A stretch of 64,000 bases of DNA from positions 501,210 to 565,209 of the forward strand of contig CANSHD010000001.1 of the NCBI GenBank assembly GCA_947646585.1, read 5' to 3'. Positions 36,544 through 44,505 of this stretch are shown here, one piece after another. The notes under the pieces were generated by a model. That model worked only from the letters and a program-made list of their open reading frames with translations, was not told where the DNA came from and ran no database searches. Each line of letters begins with the position of its first letter. The stretch's first letter is position 1. The translations under genes were made by a program, and so were the position numbers. The DNA is from an uncultured Alphaproteobacteria bacterium. Lineage in GTDB: Bacteria; Pseudomonadota; Alphaproteobacteria; Rs-D84.

Positions 36544-37381
36544 AGTATATAAAAATTTTGCTATTTCCACACCTTTTTTACGCGGATTTCGCGAATTAAA
36601 GATACCGATTATCGATAACGCCGGAAATCCGGCCTGGCCGGAGCTTTTCCCCGGTCCGCGCATAGACGACCTGCGTGCGACGGTCGGGCGGCGGCACTTT
36701 TTGTCCCAGATGATGCTGGAATATGTTGATTTGGACAAAAGCCGCCTGGACCCCGGCGCACTGCACTTTTACGATGCGGAATTTGACGTGCATACCGCGC
36801 GCATCGGACCGGATACGATAACCGGTGTCGCGCTGTATTGGGACCCGTCGTCGGGACGCACAAAATCAGACGGCAGTGTTTGTGCCCTGGTCATGCGTGA
36901 CGACCGAACGCGGCGCGCGTTCGTGCACGACATTCTGTATCTGACCGTGTCCGACGACGAAACGCACCCGCTGGCGCGCCAGTGCGACATGATTCTGGAC
37001 TTTATGGCGCCCCGCCACATGCGGCGTATTGCGATAGAGACAAACGGTATCGGAAACGCGCTGCCGGAAATTATGCGCGATGTGGCCGCGCGCCGCGGTG
37101 CGAATATCTTTGTTCAAAAGATTGTCAACAACCGCAACAAAGAATCCAGAATCCTGGACGCTATCGAGCCGCTGTTGTCCACGGGTCGACTGCACGCGCA
37201 TGTGCGTATCCGTCAAACGCCGTTAATGTCGGAAATGCTGGGGTGGAGTCCTGTCGGCGCGTTCGCGCATGACGACGGATTGGACGCGGTGGCGGGCGCC
37301 CTGGCAATGACGCCGTGGCCGGTCCGGCCCGTGGGTGCCGCCCCGCGCCTGTTCGCGGCAAATACGGATTTCCGGGTTTAG
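36533..37381 (+). pseudogene. terminase large subunit, C-terminal nuclease half
   Basis: 282 residues from an ATG behind AGGGGT. PFLRGFRELKIPIIDNAG and NPAWPELFPGPRIDDLRATVG.. FLSQMMLEYV are the linker typical of T7-type terminases. RNase H-fold acidic residues follow: GVALYWDPSSG, IAIETNGIGNALPEI and FAHDDGLDAVAGAL. The first residues DIVYKN correspond to DTIYRT at the end of the ATPase half. The reading frame and catalytic acids are intact. Whether the two halves act together is not known. Confidence 0.8.
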
Positions 37382-37761
37382 TCTTCCGACCAATAGCAGC
37401 CGACCGGTTTATCAAGACCAATGCTTAGTCTGTTACCCGTATCGATAACCCAGCTGCCGGTGACGTCATATCCGGCCGTGCCGTTTTTTAAATAGCAGTC
37501 CGTCTTGTCCGTACTGCCGACAACCGATGTTCCGTACACGAACGAAAGAGTGCTGCTGGATGTACGATGCATGGGGCAACGAACACAGTTATTTGTTGTG
37601 GCGGTCGCCGTTCCGTAATAGCCGTTGTCGCATTTGTATTTGGTGCAGTGCGTGCATGCGTTGTTTCGCGGCAGACATTCAAACTCGGCCAGGGCGCCCA
37701 ATGCGCCGCCGTGTGCCGTCGCCAACAGAACCGCAATGATAAAAATGTTTTTTGTACGCAT
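37378..37761 (-). CDS. secreted Cys-rich protein 1
   Basis: 127 residues with a signal peptide (LLATAHGGALGA). It has paired cysteines in CLPRNNACTHCTKYKCDNGYYG and CVRCP, a C-x-x-C plus GYYG pattern, and ends GCYWSED. No family name. With the neighbouring gene it forms a minus-strand pair between terminase and portal. Disulfide-rich surface or secreted role is likely, possibly a moron-like cargo gene. Confidence 0.55.
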   Translation of the reverse strand: MRTKNIFIIAVLLATAHGGALGALAEFECLPRNNACTHCTKYKCDNGYYGTATATTNNCVRCPMHRTSSSTLSFVYGTSVVGSTDKTDCYLKNGTAGYDVTGSWVIDTGNRLSIGLDKPVGCYWSED

Positions 37762-37772
37762 TTGTTCGCCTC

Positions 37773-38027
37773 TTAGTTGGACTCATGAATGCAATGACAG
37801 CTGTTTTTGTCCCAGCCGGCGGGGAATGTTTCTTCGTTGCATTTCCCGGTGCAATTACATGATTGCCCGCCACTTGCGGTGTATTTGTATGTCTGGGTGC
37901 ATTTGCCGTCACTGCAGCTAAGGGTTTCTTCATTGCATTTGGCAGACGAGTTTGTCGTAATCGTACAGGTTGCGATTGCCGGACCGGCATATGCGGCAAT
38001 GCCGCAAATCAGTATCAGTTTTTTCAT
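37773..38027 (-). CDS. secreted Cys-rich protein 2
   Basis: 84 residues: signal peptide (LICGIAAYAGPAIA), then 10 cysteines in about 60 residues. The internal duplication KCNEETLSC / KCNEETFPAG and a SCNCTGKC stretch suggest a compact disulfide knot. It lies 11 nt upstream of Cys-rich protein 1, probably the same transcript. Confidence 0.55.
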   Translation of the reverse strand: MKKLILICGIAAYAGPAIATCTITTNSSAKCNEETLSCSDGKCTQTYKYTASGGQSCNCTGKCNEETFPAGWDKNSCHCIHESN

Positions 38028-38055
38028 GTTTTGTACTCTCCGCGTTGCGGGAACA

Positions 38056-38152
38056 AAACGACCGTTTTGATTAGGCAGGAAAGCCCCGGAAACAAAACGC
38101 AGAAATCAGGAATTTTCTTATAAGAAAAAATACCTAATCAAAACGGTCGTTT
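38056..38152. promoter_or_regulatory. nested palindromes upstream of the portal operon
   Basis: Perfect 20-bp inverted arms (38056-38075 and 38133-38152), each containing a near-palindrome AAACGACCGTTT. Between them is a perfect 16-bp palindrome TTTTCTTATAAGAAAA (38113-38128). A third GATTAGGCA follows at 38153-38161. The region lies between the divergent Cys-rich pair and the portal gene, so it is a likely operator for both. Confidence 0.6.
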
Positions 38153-38253
38153 AGATTAGGCATATAAATAAGCTGTTTAAAGAATACACAATTCTTTGAA
38201 TTTACGCAAGTGCAAAATCAATTTTTTGCAAACAAAAAATAAGGAGCAACATT

Positions 38254-39495
38254 ATGCAAAATAATATAGAAACGCTGCAAAAAATGTATCGTCGGGCATT
38301 GTCCGCGCGCGAGCCTTGGGTTCGCCGCTGGGATGCGTGTCTGCGGTATACGATGCCGCGCGACGATGCCGATGCGGCGGTGCTGTTTGATGCAACCGCC
38401 GCCGATTGTGCGGATAATTTAGCCGCGGCAATGTATTCTCTGTTAACGCCGCCGGAATCCATGTGGATTGATTTGGTGCCCGAAAGTGACGCGGCACCCG
38501 ACGCCGCGCCGGCCGTTGAGGCATTGCGTGCGAATTTGAATGATTCAAATTTTTACACCACCGTACACCAGTGTTATATGGATTTGGTGACATTGGGAAC
38601 ATCGTGCCTGTTTATGGCCGAAAATCCGATTGGCGCCGCATCGGCTTTTTCATTTCGTGCGATACCGATGCATGATATCGCGATATTGAACGACGTCGTC
38701 TTTCATACGACATCCATGCCGGCATCCGACGTCCTGACGCAGTATCCGTCATGGACACCGCCGGCGGACATTCGCGACGCGATAAAGCGCGACCCCGAAA
38801 TGCCGCTGCGCCTGGTTCAGTGTTTAAATGGCACGGAATTTACGGCGTGGCTGGACGCGGGCGGCGATGCGGAAAACAATATCGTATCCCGCGGCACGTT
38901 CGAGACCAGCCCGTACATCATATTCCGCTGGTCCTTGTCCAGTGGCGAGCAGTACGGCCGCGGCCCGGTCCTGCGCGCATTGCCGGATATCAAGACCGCG
39001 AACAAGGTCGTGGAATTGGTTCTGAAAAACGCGACAATCGCCGTTTCCGGTATCTGGCAGGCGGACGACGACGGCGTGATAAATCTGGCGAACATCAATT
39101 TAACGCCCGGCGCGATTATACCAAAGGCTGTGGGGTCCTCTGGTTTAACGCCGTTGGCGTCCGGGGCGGATTTTGACGTGTCTCAGATAATATTAAAAGA
39201 TCTGCGCGAACGCATTCGCCACGCCATGCTGGCCGACCGTCTGGGACTGTTGTCCGAAAAGGAAATGACCGCGACGGAAATTCTGGCGCGCAATGCGGAC
39301 ATGGTGCGCATTCTGGGCGCGACATACGGACGCCTGTTGCACGAGTTTATCAGACCCTTGGTTGACCGCGGCCTGCAGATACTGTCGCGGCGCGGTACGA
39401 TTGACCGCATAAAACTGCACAGTGACGCGGAATTAAAATACTTGGCGCCGATTGTAAAGATGGCGGCGTCGGAAACAATATCGGTACAGGAGTAG
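38254..39495 (+). CDS. portal (head-to-tail connector) protein
   Basis: 413 residues of the podovirus head-tail connector family. MYRRALSAREPWVRRWDACLRYTMP, SLLTPPESMWIDL, GRGPVLRALPDIKTANKVVELVLK and MTATEILARNADMVRILGATYGRL are family hallmarks. It is shorter than T7 gp8 (536). The portal is the packaging channel on which terminase docks. SD AAGGAGC. Confidence 0.87.
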   Translation: MQNNIETLQKMYRRALSAREPWVRRWDACLRYTMPRDDADAAVLFDATAADCADNLAAAMYSLLTPPESMWIDLVPESDAAPDAAPAVEALRANLNDSNFYTTVHQCYMDLVTLGTSCLFMAENPIGAASAFSFRAIPMHDIAILNDVVFHTTSMPASDVLTQYPSWTPPADIRDAIKRDPEMPLRLVQCLNGTEFTAWLDAGGDAENNIVSRGTFETSPYIIFRWSLSSGEQYGRGPVLRALPDIKTANKVVELVLKNATIAVSGIWQADDDGVINLANINLTPGAIIPKAVGSSGLTPLASGADFDVSQIILKDLRERIRHAMLADRLGLLSEKEMTATEILARNADMVRILGATYGRLLHEFIRPLVDRGLQILSRRGTIDRIKLHSDAELKYLAPIVKMAASETISVQE

Positions 39496-39499
39496 CCCC

Positions 39500-39694
39500 A
39501 TGGACGACATAGAGCAGAATTATTCGCGCTGTTTTTCAACCGCATCCGGTGCGATTGTAATGAAACACCTGCGTAAAATCACAATAGAACGCACATTGGG
39601 CCCGTCCGCCACCGATGCGGAGCTTCGCGGCTTAGAGGCCCAGCGCGCCCTGGTTCATCAGATAGAGGCGCTAATCCGTCGGGGGAAAATATGA
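39500..39694 (+). CDS. Bbp19-like small phage protein
   Basis: 64 residues. YSRCFSTASGAIVMKHLRKIT and EAQRALVHQIEALIRRGKI match the pattern of the Bbp19 family found after the portal in BPP-1-like podoviruses. Function unknown. It starts 4 nt after the portal stop. Confidence 0.6.
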   Translation: MDDIEQNYSRCFSTASGAIVMKHLRKITIERTLGPSATDAELRGLEAQRALVHQIEALIRRGKI

Positions 39695-39695
39695 T

Positions 39696-39953
39696 ATGAA
39701 AAACGAAAACGGAATCATGGGTTTCATCGACACGCTGCGCGACGGCTGGTTTTTAATAGCCTTCATTGCGGGCATGATATACTGGGTCGCCCGCCAGGAT
39801 TCATCACTGGCCGAGATAGAGCGTAACGAGCACCGCATCACCGCACTGGAAAACCGTGCGACGATACTGGAAACGGGCATCGGCCAGTTACAGATGAAAA
39901 TCGACGGCATAAAAGAAGACGTCACCATGATAAAGACGGCGGTTATCAAATAA
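39696..39953 (+). CDS. small membrane-anchored coiled-coil protein
   Basis: 85 residues. One transmembrane helix (WFLIAFIAGMIYWVA, about 19-33) and a C-terminal coiled coil (about 40-80). In phages such proteins act as spanin- or holin-like or assembly factors. Not recognised. Its end lies inside a terminator hairpin. Confidence 0.55.
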   Translation: MKNENGIMGFIDTLRDGWFLIAFIAGMIYWVARQDSSLAEIERNEHRITALENRATILETGIGQLQMKIDGIKEDVTMIKTAVIK

Positions 39954-39968
39954 CCGCCGATTTTTTTA
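39937..39968 (+). terminator. intrinsic terminator closing the phage cassette
   Basis: CGGCGGTTAT-CAA-ATAACCGCCG-ATTTTTTT, overlapping the last codons of the preceding gene. Confidence 0.85.
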
Positions 39969-40007
39969 TTATTGAATAATCGGGCGCAATCGACTAAATT
40001 TCAATAT

Positions 40008-42062
40008 ATGAAGAAAGATTTGTTCGATTTTCTAAATACCGACCTGCAATTTGTAAAGGGCGTCGGCCCAAAGGTCGCCGCGCGTTTTGACGATGTTATC
40101 GGCGGTCGGCGCGTGCTGGACTTTTTGCTGCACCGGCCGTCCGGCGTGCGCCCGCGTGAACTAACCGATGCGGCGGCCGACGCCACACCCGGTCAGACGA
40201 TTACAATCGAGCTTATGGTAAAATCCGTGCGCCCGGGCGGCGTGTTTCGCGGGCGTCGGGCCCCGACCCAGATTATTTGCAACGACCACGCCGGCGGCGT
40301 GGTCGTGATTCAATTTTTTAATTCAAATTTCTTGGAATACTGGCTGAAAAAATTGCCCGTCGGCGCATGGCGCATCGTCAGCGGTAAATTGGACCGCAGC
40401 GGCACGCGCAATATCATAAACCATCCGGAGTTTATAGAAGAGCCTGAAAACATTTCCAAAATCCCATCAATACAGGTAATTTATCCCGCGGGCGAGGGGT
40501 TGACACAGAAAACATTCACCGCCGTTCGCGACCAGATTTTTGCCGCGCTGCCCGATAAACTGATTGGCACGGACGACAATACCCGCGAATTTTTTGAGGC
40601 CTTGCACGATATACATTTCCCCGCCACAGCGGATGATTTGCAGCCCAATGCGACATCAATGGCAAAGCTGGCGTATTACGAGCTGCTGGCGCACCAGTCC
40701 GCCATCGCAATCAGTCGCCGTGCGCGCCTGGACGCGCGCAATCGGCGAACCGTGCGCCCGAAAAAGTATGATTTGATGGACCGTTTTGCGGCCGCATTGC
40801 CGTTTGAGTTAACCGGTGCCCAGACCCGTGCGTTAAACGAAATTTATGCAGACATGGCGCGCGACATGCCCATGATGCGTCTGGTTCAGGGTGACGTCGG
40901 CAGTGGCAAGACCATCGTCGCATTGGCCGCGGCGGTGCGCATGGCCGAATCCGGCGCCCAGACGGCATTCTTGGCTCCGACCGACACATTGGCGCAACAG
41001 CATTATGCGAAATTAAAACCCATGTGCGACAAAATCGGAATTGTCTGCGATATTTTAACCGGCCGGGACAAGGGCGCGGCGCGCCGTGAAAAGTTAATAT
41101 CTTTGCGGTCCGGTCGCACGCGCGTTGTCGTCGGCACGCATGCACTGTTTTCCGAAGATGTCGAGTATAAGGATTTGGGCCTTATCATAATAGACGAGCA
41201 GCATCGCTTTGGCGTGTCCCAGCGCCAGGCCCTGCGTGCCAAAGGCACGCATCCGGATATGCTGGCCCTGTCGGCGACGCCGATTCCGCGAACGCTGTCC
41301 ATGACAATGTACGGCGATATGGACGTGTCGATTATAAATGAAAAGCCTGCAGGCCGCCTGCCGATAAAAACGTCCAAGATTCCGATGGCGCGTTATAATG
41401 AGCTGGTTTCGCACCTGCGTCCCCAGATTGACGCCGGCGCCCAGGTTTTCTGGGTATGCCCATTGGTGGAAGAGGGGGACGAGCCCAACATGACAGCCGC
41501 CGCCACGCGCCACGCCGACCTGCAAAAATATTTTGAAAACGTCGGCCTGGTCCACGGCCAGATGGATAAAAAAGCCCGCGATGTGGTAATGGCGGAATTT
41601 GCGCGCGACGGGTCCGATATGCAAATTCTGGTCGCCACTACGGTAATAGAGGTTGGCATTGACGTCCCGCACGCGACGATTATCGTAATTGAAAATGCCG
41701 AGCGTTTTGGTCTGGCGGCCCTGCACCAGCTGCGCGGGCGCGTCGGCCGCGGCAATAAACAGTCTTATTGCATTCTGCTGTTTGGCCGCGGCCTCAGTGA
41801 GGACGGCATGCGCCGCCTGGACGTGCTGTGCGAAACCGAGGACGGCTTTGCCATCGCCGAACAGGATTTAATGATGCGCGGCGTGGGCGAGTTGATGGGA
41901 ACACGGCAAAGCGGCTGGATTCAGTATCATTTTGTTGATTACCGCATGCATCGCGACCTGTTCCGTCTGGCGTCATCGGCGGCGATGGAAATGTCCGCGC
42001 CCGATGATTGGACGCGCGATTTAATGTACATATTTGACCGCGGGGATACAATCAGTGCGTAA
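40008..42062 (+). CDS. recG: ATP-dependent DNA helicase RecG
   Basis: 684 residues. Wedge/OB domain at the N-terminus (FVKGVGPKVAARFDD), helicase motif I GDVGSGKTIVALAA, DEAH-variant DEQHRF, motif VI LHQLRGRVGRGNKQSYC, and the RecG-type C-terminus. It remodels stalled forks and R-loops. Start ATG at 40008. The stop overlaps the next gene start (GTG 42055) by 8 nt. Confidence 0.95.
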   Translation: MKKDLFDFLNTDLQFVKGVGPKVAARFDDVIGGRRVLDFLLHRPSGVRPRELTDAAADATPGQTITIELMVKSVRPGGVFRGRRAPTQIICNDHAGGVVVIQFFNSNFLEYWLKKLPVGAWRIVSGKLDRSGTRNIINHPEFIEEPENISKIPSIQVIYPAGEGLTQKTFTAVRDQIFAALPDKLIGTDDNTREFFEALHDIHFPATADDLQPNATSMAKLAYYELLAHQSAIAISRRARLDARNRRTVRPKKYDLMDRFAAALPFELTGAQTRALNEIYADMARDMPMMRLVQGDVGSGKTIVALAAAVRMAESGAQTAFLAPTDTLAQQHYAKLKPMCDKIGIVCDILTGRDKGAARREKLISLRSGRTRVVVGTHALFSEDVEYKDLGLIIIDEQHRFGVSQRQALRAKGTHPDMLALSATPIPRTLSMTMYGDMDVSIINEKPAGRLPIKTSKIPMARYNELVSHLRPQIDAGAQVFWVCPLVEEGDEPNMTAAATRHADLQKYFENVGLVHGQMDKKARDVVMAEFARDGSDMQILVATTVIEVGIDVPHATIIVIENAERFGLAALHQLRGRVGRGNKQSYCILLFGRGLSEDGMRRLDVLCETEDGFAIAEQDLMMRGVGELMGTRQSGWIQYHFVDYRMHRDLFRLASSAAMEMSAPDDWTRDLMYIFDRGDTISA

Positions 42063-43347
42063 AATTTTCATATTTTTACTGTGCTGTCTTATTGCCGTGC
42101 CCGCCCGCGCGGCGACACTTATCAACGATACGGAAACGGAAAATCTGTTAACAGAACTTGTGTCGCCCATCGCCACGGCGGCAAATATCTCGCCCGCGCG
42201 ATTAAAGATTCATATCGTCCATGACGATGAATTTAACGCGTTCGTCACCGGGGGCGAAGACGTGTATATCTATACCGGCCTGTTGACGAAAATAAAGTCA
42301 CCCGCCGCGCTTCAGGCCGTTGTCGCGCACGAGTTGGGGCACACCGTCGGCGGCCACATGGCCCAGATGGCGGACCGCATGGCGGCGGAAATGCGCCGGG
42401 CGCTGTTAATTCAGGCACTGGGTATCGGTTTGATGGCGGCGGGCGGCGAGCCTTCATTGGGCGCGGGTGTCTTGGCCGGTGCCGGCGGTGTCGCGACCCA
42501 GGGAATGCTGTCTTTCTCGCGTGACGAAGAACGCATGGCCGACAACATGGGACTGGATTTAATGCGCCGTGCCGGATACGACCCGGTGGCGTTTGTTCAG
42601 GTCTTTGAACAAATGCGCGAAATCACCGGCGCCGCGGAATCCAAAATAAACCCGAACAGAATAAACCACCCCTTAACGGCCGAGCGCTTAAAAAACGTCC
42701 GCGAATATATCGCCGCGCACCCCGGAAAATATAAATCGGCGAATACGAAATATGCGGCCGAATATGAACTGGTTCGCGCAAAATTGGTCGGATATCTGGA
42801 AACACCGGCACGCATTGCGGACCTGTACCCGGCGCCCGATAAATCGACCGGCGCCGTTTATGCGCGGGCAATATCGGATATGCGCGGCGGCAAATATGAC
42901 GCGGCCGCGTCGGGCGTAAAAACATTAATTGGGCGCAGCCCAAAAAATCCCTATTTTTCCGAATTGCTGGGCGATATAGAATTTGCGGCCGGCCATTATG
43001 ACGCGGCCACGGCGGCATATGAAACGGCATTAAAATACGCGCCGAACGCGCCCCAGATTCAGACGGCGCTGGCGCTGGTGCTGACCGAGCGCGCCAACCC
43101 CGGCGATGATGCGCGCGCGCGTGAACTATGCCTGCGCGCGAATTTGACGTCGCCGTCGCCGCTGTCGTACTGGGCACTGGCGCGCGCATATGGAAATGAC
43201 CCGCGTTCAAATTGGGCCATGGCGGAATATTATTCACTTATGGGAAATGATAAAAAAGCGCGCGGATACGCCAAAAAAGCACAAAAATCCCTGCCGCATG
43301 ATACGCCAGAGTTTATAAAATCCGGCGATATTTTGAACAAGAAATAA
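42055..43347 (+). CDS. periplasmic M48 metalloprotease with TPR repeats (BepA/YfgC-like)
   Basis: 430 residues from GTG 42055, which gives a normal signal peptide (KIFIFLLCCLIAVPARA). HELGHT zinc motif near residue 90 and the third-ligand region SRDEERMADNMG follow, with TPR-like helices from about 255 to the end. BepA-type enzymes degrade stalled LptD/BAM substrates in the periplasm. Coupled to recG by overlap. Confidence 0.85.
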   Translation: MRKIFIFLLCCLIAVPARAATLINDTETENLLTELVSPIATAANISPARLKIHIVHDDEFNAFVTGGEDVYIYTGLLTKIKSPAALQAVVAHELGHTVGGHMAQMADRMAAEMRRALLIQALGIGLMAAGGEPSLGAGVLAGAGGVATQGMLSFSRDEERMADNMGLDLMRRAGYDPVAFVQVFEQMREITGAAESKINPNRINHPLTAERLKNVREYIAAHPGKYKSANTKYAAEYELVRAKLVGYLETPARIADLYPAPDKSTGAVYARAISDMRGGKYDAAASGVKTLIGRSPKNPYFSELLGDIEFAAGHYDAATAAYETALKYAPNAPQIQTALALVLTERANPGDDARARELCLRANLTSPSPLSYWALARAYGNDPRSNWAMAEYYSLMGNDKKARGYAKKAQKSLPHDTPEFIKSGDILNKK

Positions 43348-43355
43348 TGCCGCAC

Positions 43356-43482
43356 TGGATTGCCCCGTCGGCGCAGACGCCTCCTCACAATGACAATGAG
43401 TCCAGTTCTACTATCATTGCAAGATTGTGCACTTAAACACATTGTCATTGCGAGGGAGCGGTAGCGACCGTGGCAATCTGGT
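43356..43482. repeat. palindromic repeat (ctggattgcc family), copy 1
   Basis: Starts CACTGGATTGCCCCG and ends GTGGCAATCTGG, with internal CACAATGACAAT and ATTGTCATTGCGAGG. Each end can form a long hairpin. The same element brackets the RNA/secreted-protein unit at 44341-44438. Confidence 0.7.
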
Positions 43483-43489
43483 AAATAAA

Positions 43490-43517
43490 TTGCAATCCGA
43501 ATAATTTATTGTATAAT
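43490..43517 (+). promoter_or_regulatory. promoter of structured RNA copy B
   Basis: TTGCAA-N16-TATAAT. Confidence 0.75.
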
Positions 43518-43523
43518 ACCCAG

Positions 43524-43698
43524 TGACGACAGGTTTTCTGTCGTTGGAGTGTAAGAACTCCTAATACTCTGTCAGTGATGACAAAAAACATCTCCAGCCT
43601 GCGGGTTGGAGGGTCCGTGAATATATTGAATAAACGGCACTATTGAGTATTATAGTTCTTAACCTCCAACCGCTTACATCAAAATAAGTGGTTTTTTT
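43524..43698 (+). ncRNA. structured RNA family, copy B
   Basis: Hairpin ACGACAG/CTGTCGT. Outer stem TAAGAACT..TAATACTC (43552-43569) with GAGTATTATAGTTCTTA (43645-43661). GNRA hairpin GTCA-GTGA-TGAC (43571-43582). CTCCAGCC/GGTTGGAG hairpin. Stem CCGT/ACGG around the conserved loop GAATATATTGAATAA (43619-43633). Complementary GGTTGGAGG / CCTCCAACC (43663-43671). Terminator AACCGCTTA..TAAGTGGTT with U-tract. No gene follows; copy C begins 85 nt later. Confidence 0.82.
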
Positions 43699-43723
43699 AT
43701 TCAAACAATCACTATAAGCATGC

Positions 43724-43750
43724 CTCCCCGCTTCGGCGGGGGATTTTATT
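43724..43750 (+). terminator. small hairpin between RNA copies B and C
   Basis: CCCCGC-TTC-GGCGGGG followed by ATTTTATTTG. Confidence 0.55.
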
Positions 43751-43777
43751 TGCAAAATAAATTATTATTGGTAAAAT
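43750..43777 (+). promoter_or_regulatory. promoter of structured RNA copy C
   Basis: TTGCAA-N16-TAAAAT. Confidence 0.7.
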
Positions 43778-43783
43778 AATTTT

Positions 43784-43958
43784 ACGTTCCGGGTGTTCCG
43801 GGACCGGAGTGTAAGAACTCCGAATACTCGTGTCAGCGATGACAAAAAATATCTCCAATCCGCAATCGGGTTGGAGGGCACGCGGAATACACAATACGCG
43901 GCACTATTATCGAGTATTATAGTTCTTAACCTCCAACCATCTGCTTAGATGGTTTTTT
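43784..43958 (+). ncRNA. structured RNA family, copy C
   Basis: Outer stem TAAGAACTCCGAATACTCG (43812-43830) with CGAGTATTATAGTTCTTA (43911-43928). GNRA hairpin GTCA-GCGA-TGAC (43832-43843; loop changed from GTGA in copy B but still GNRA). CTCCAATCC..GGGTTGGAG hairpin. Stem CGCG/CGCG around GAATACACAATA. Complementary GGTTGGAGG (43869-43877) / CCTCCAACC (43930-43938). Terminator AACCATCT..AGATGGTT with U-tract. The ATG of the secreted protein copy 2 is 29 nt downstream. Confidence 0.82.
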
Positions 43959-43986
43959 GTTTGTATAAAAACAAAGACGGGGTTTC

Positions 43987-44340
43987 ATGCGCTGGGGGTT
44001 GTTCGTATTTATTACGGTGTTTGTCGTTGGTGTGGCGAATGCGAAACATAAACGATTGGAGCGTGAATATGTTTCGCAACATTGTGACGGCGTTATGGAA
44101 TTTATGTTGCCGGGCCGCACGCGCGTTGATTGTTTGACTGATAAATACGCCATTGAGTTTGATTTTGCATCTAAATGGGCCGAGGCCTTGGGGCAATCAT
44201 TACATTATGCATATGCGACCGGGCGCGACCCGGCGATATATTTAATTTTGGAATCTAAAAAAGACATGCGTTTTGTGAAAATATTAACACCGTTGTGTGA
44301 CGTATATGGAGTCAAATTGGTGTTGATAGAAAATTATTAA
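43987..44340 (+). CDS. small secreted PD-(D/E)XK-like protein, copy 2
   Basis: 117 residues, a paralog of 3738-4091. Signal peptide (VFITVFVVGVANA), then RVDCLTDKYAIEFDFASKW and GQSLHYAYATGRDPAIYLILE. The signal peptides have diverged more than the mature domain, consistent with selection on the mature part. Same RNA and same 34-nt junction upstream (TTTGTATAAAAACAAAGACG). Function unknown. Confidence 0.7.
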   Translation: MRWGLFVFITVFVVGVANAKHKRLEREYVSQHCDGVMEFMLPGRTRVDCLTDKYAIEFDFASKWAEALGQSLHYAYATGRDPAIYLILESKKDMRFVKILTPLCDVYGVKLVLIENY

Positions 44341-44438
44341 CTGGATTGCCGCGGTCGTTTCACTCCCTCGCAATGACAATGGTTCTAGGCCGACTGTCAT
44401 TGCGAGGAGGCGCCCGCGCCGACGTGGCAATCCAGTAA
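44341..44438. repeat. palindromic repeat (ctggattgcc family), copy 2
   Basis: Starts CTGGATTGCCGCGG directly after the stop codon and ends ACGTGGCAATCCAGT. Internal inverted halves CTCCCTCGCAATGACA and TGTCATTGCGAGGAGG. Confidence 0.75.
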
Positions 44439-44460
44439 ATAAATTGCAACAACAAATTAA

Positions 44461-44492
44461 AATCCCCGCGGGTTGCGGGGATTTTTTTTGTC
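44461..44492. terminator. bidirectional terminator (RNase E/G side)
   Basis: AAAATCCCCGC-GGGTT-GCGGGGATTTTTTTT. Confidence 0.8.
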
Positions 44493-44505
44493 GGATGAGC
44501 GCGTA

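Larger units (their letters stand above)
26160..39966 (+). mobile_element. T7/BPP-1-like podovirus particle cassette (GTA-like or domesticated), interrupted by dnaB block
   Basis: Plus-strand genes for cell-wall hydrolase, holin-like protein, scaffold, capsid, gp11 and gp12 adaptors, fibre, terminase (two pieces), portal and a Bbp19-like protein lie between birA and recG. No integrase, phage RNA or DNA polymerase, primase, small terminase or obvious attachment site is visible. Three minus-strand genes including dnaB split the terminase. The set is large enough for a particle but not for an autonomous phage. Known gene transfer agents share this pattern, although the described alphaproteobacterial GTAs are siphovirus-like. 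Confidence 0.7.

Noticed and set aside
26160..39966. Complete temperate prophage
   Set aside because: No integrase, excisionase, replication genes, small terminase or attachment repeats, and host genes lie inside.
43490..44340. Type III toxin-antitoxin system
   Set aside because: RNA-terminator-small gene order fits, but the RNA lacks tandem short repeats and the protein has a signal peptide and no ToxN similarity. Kept only as an analogy.
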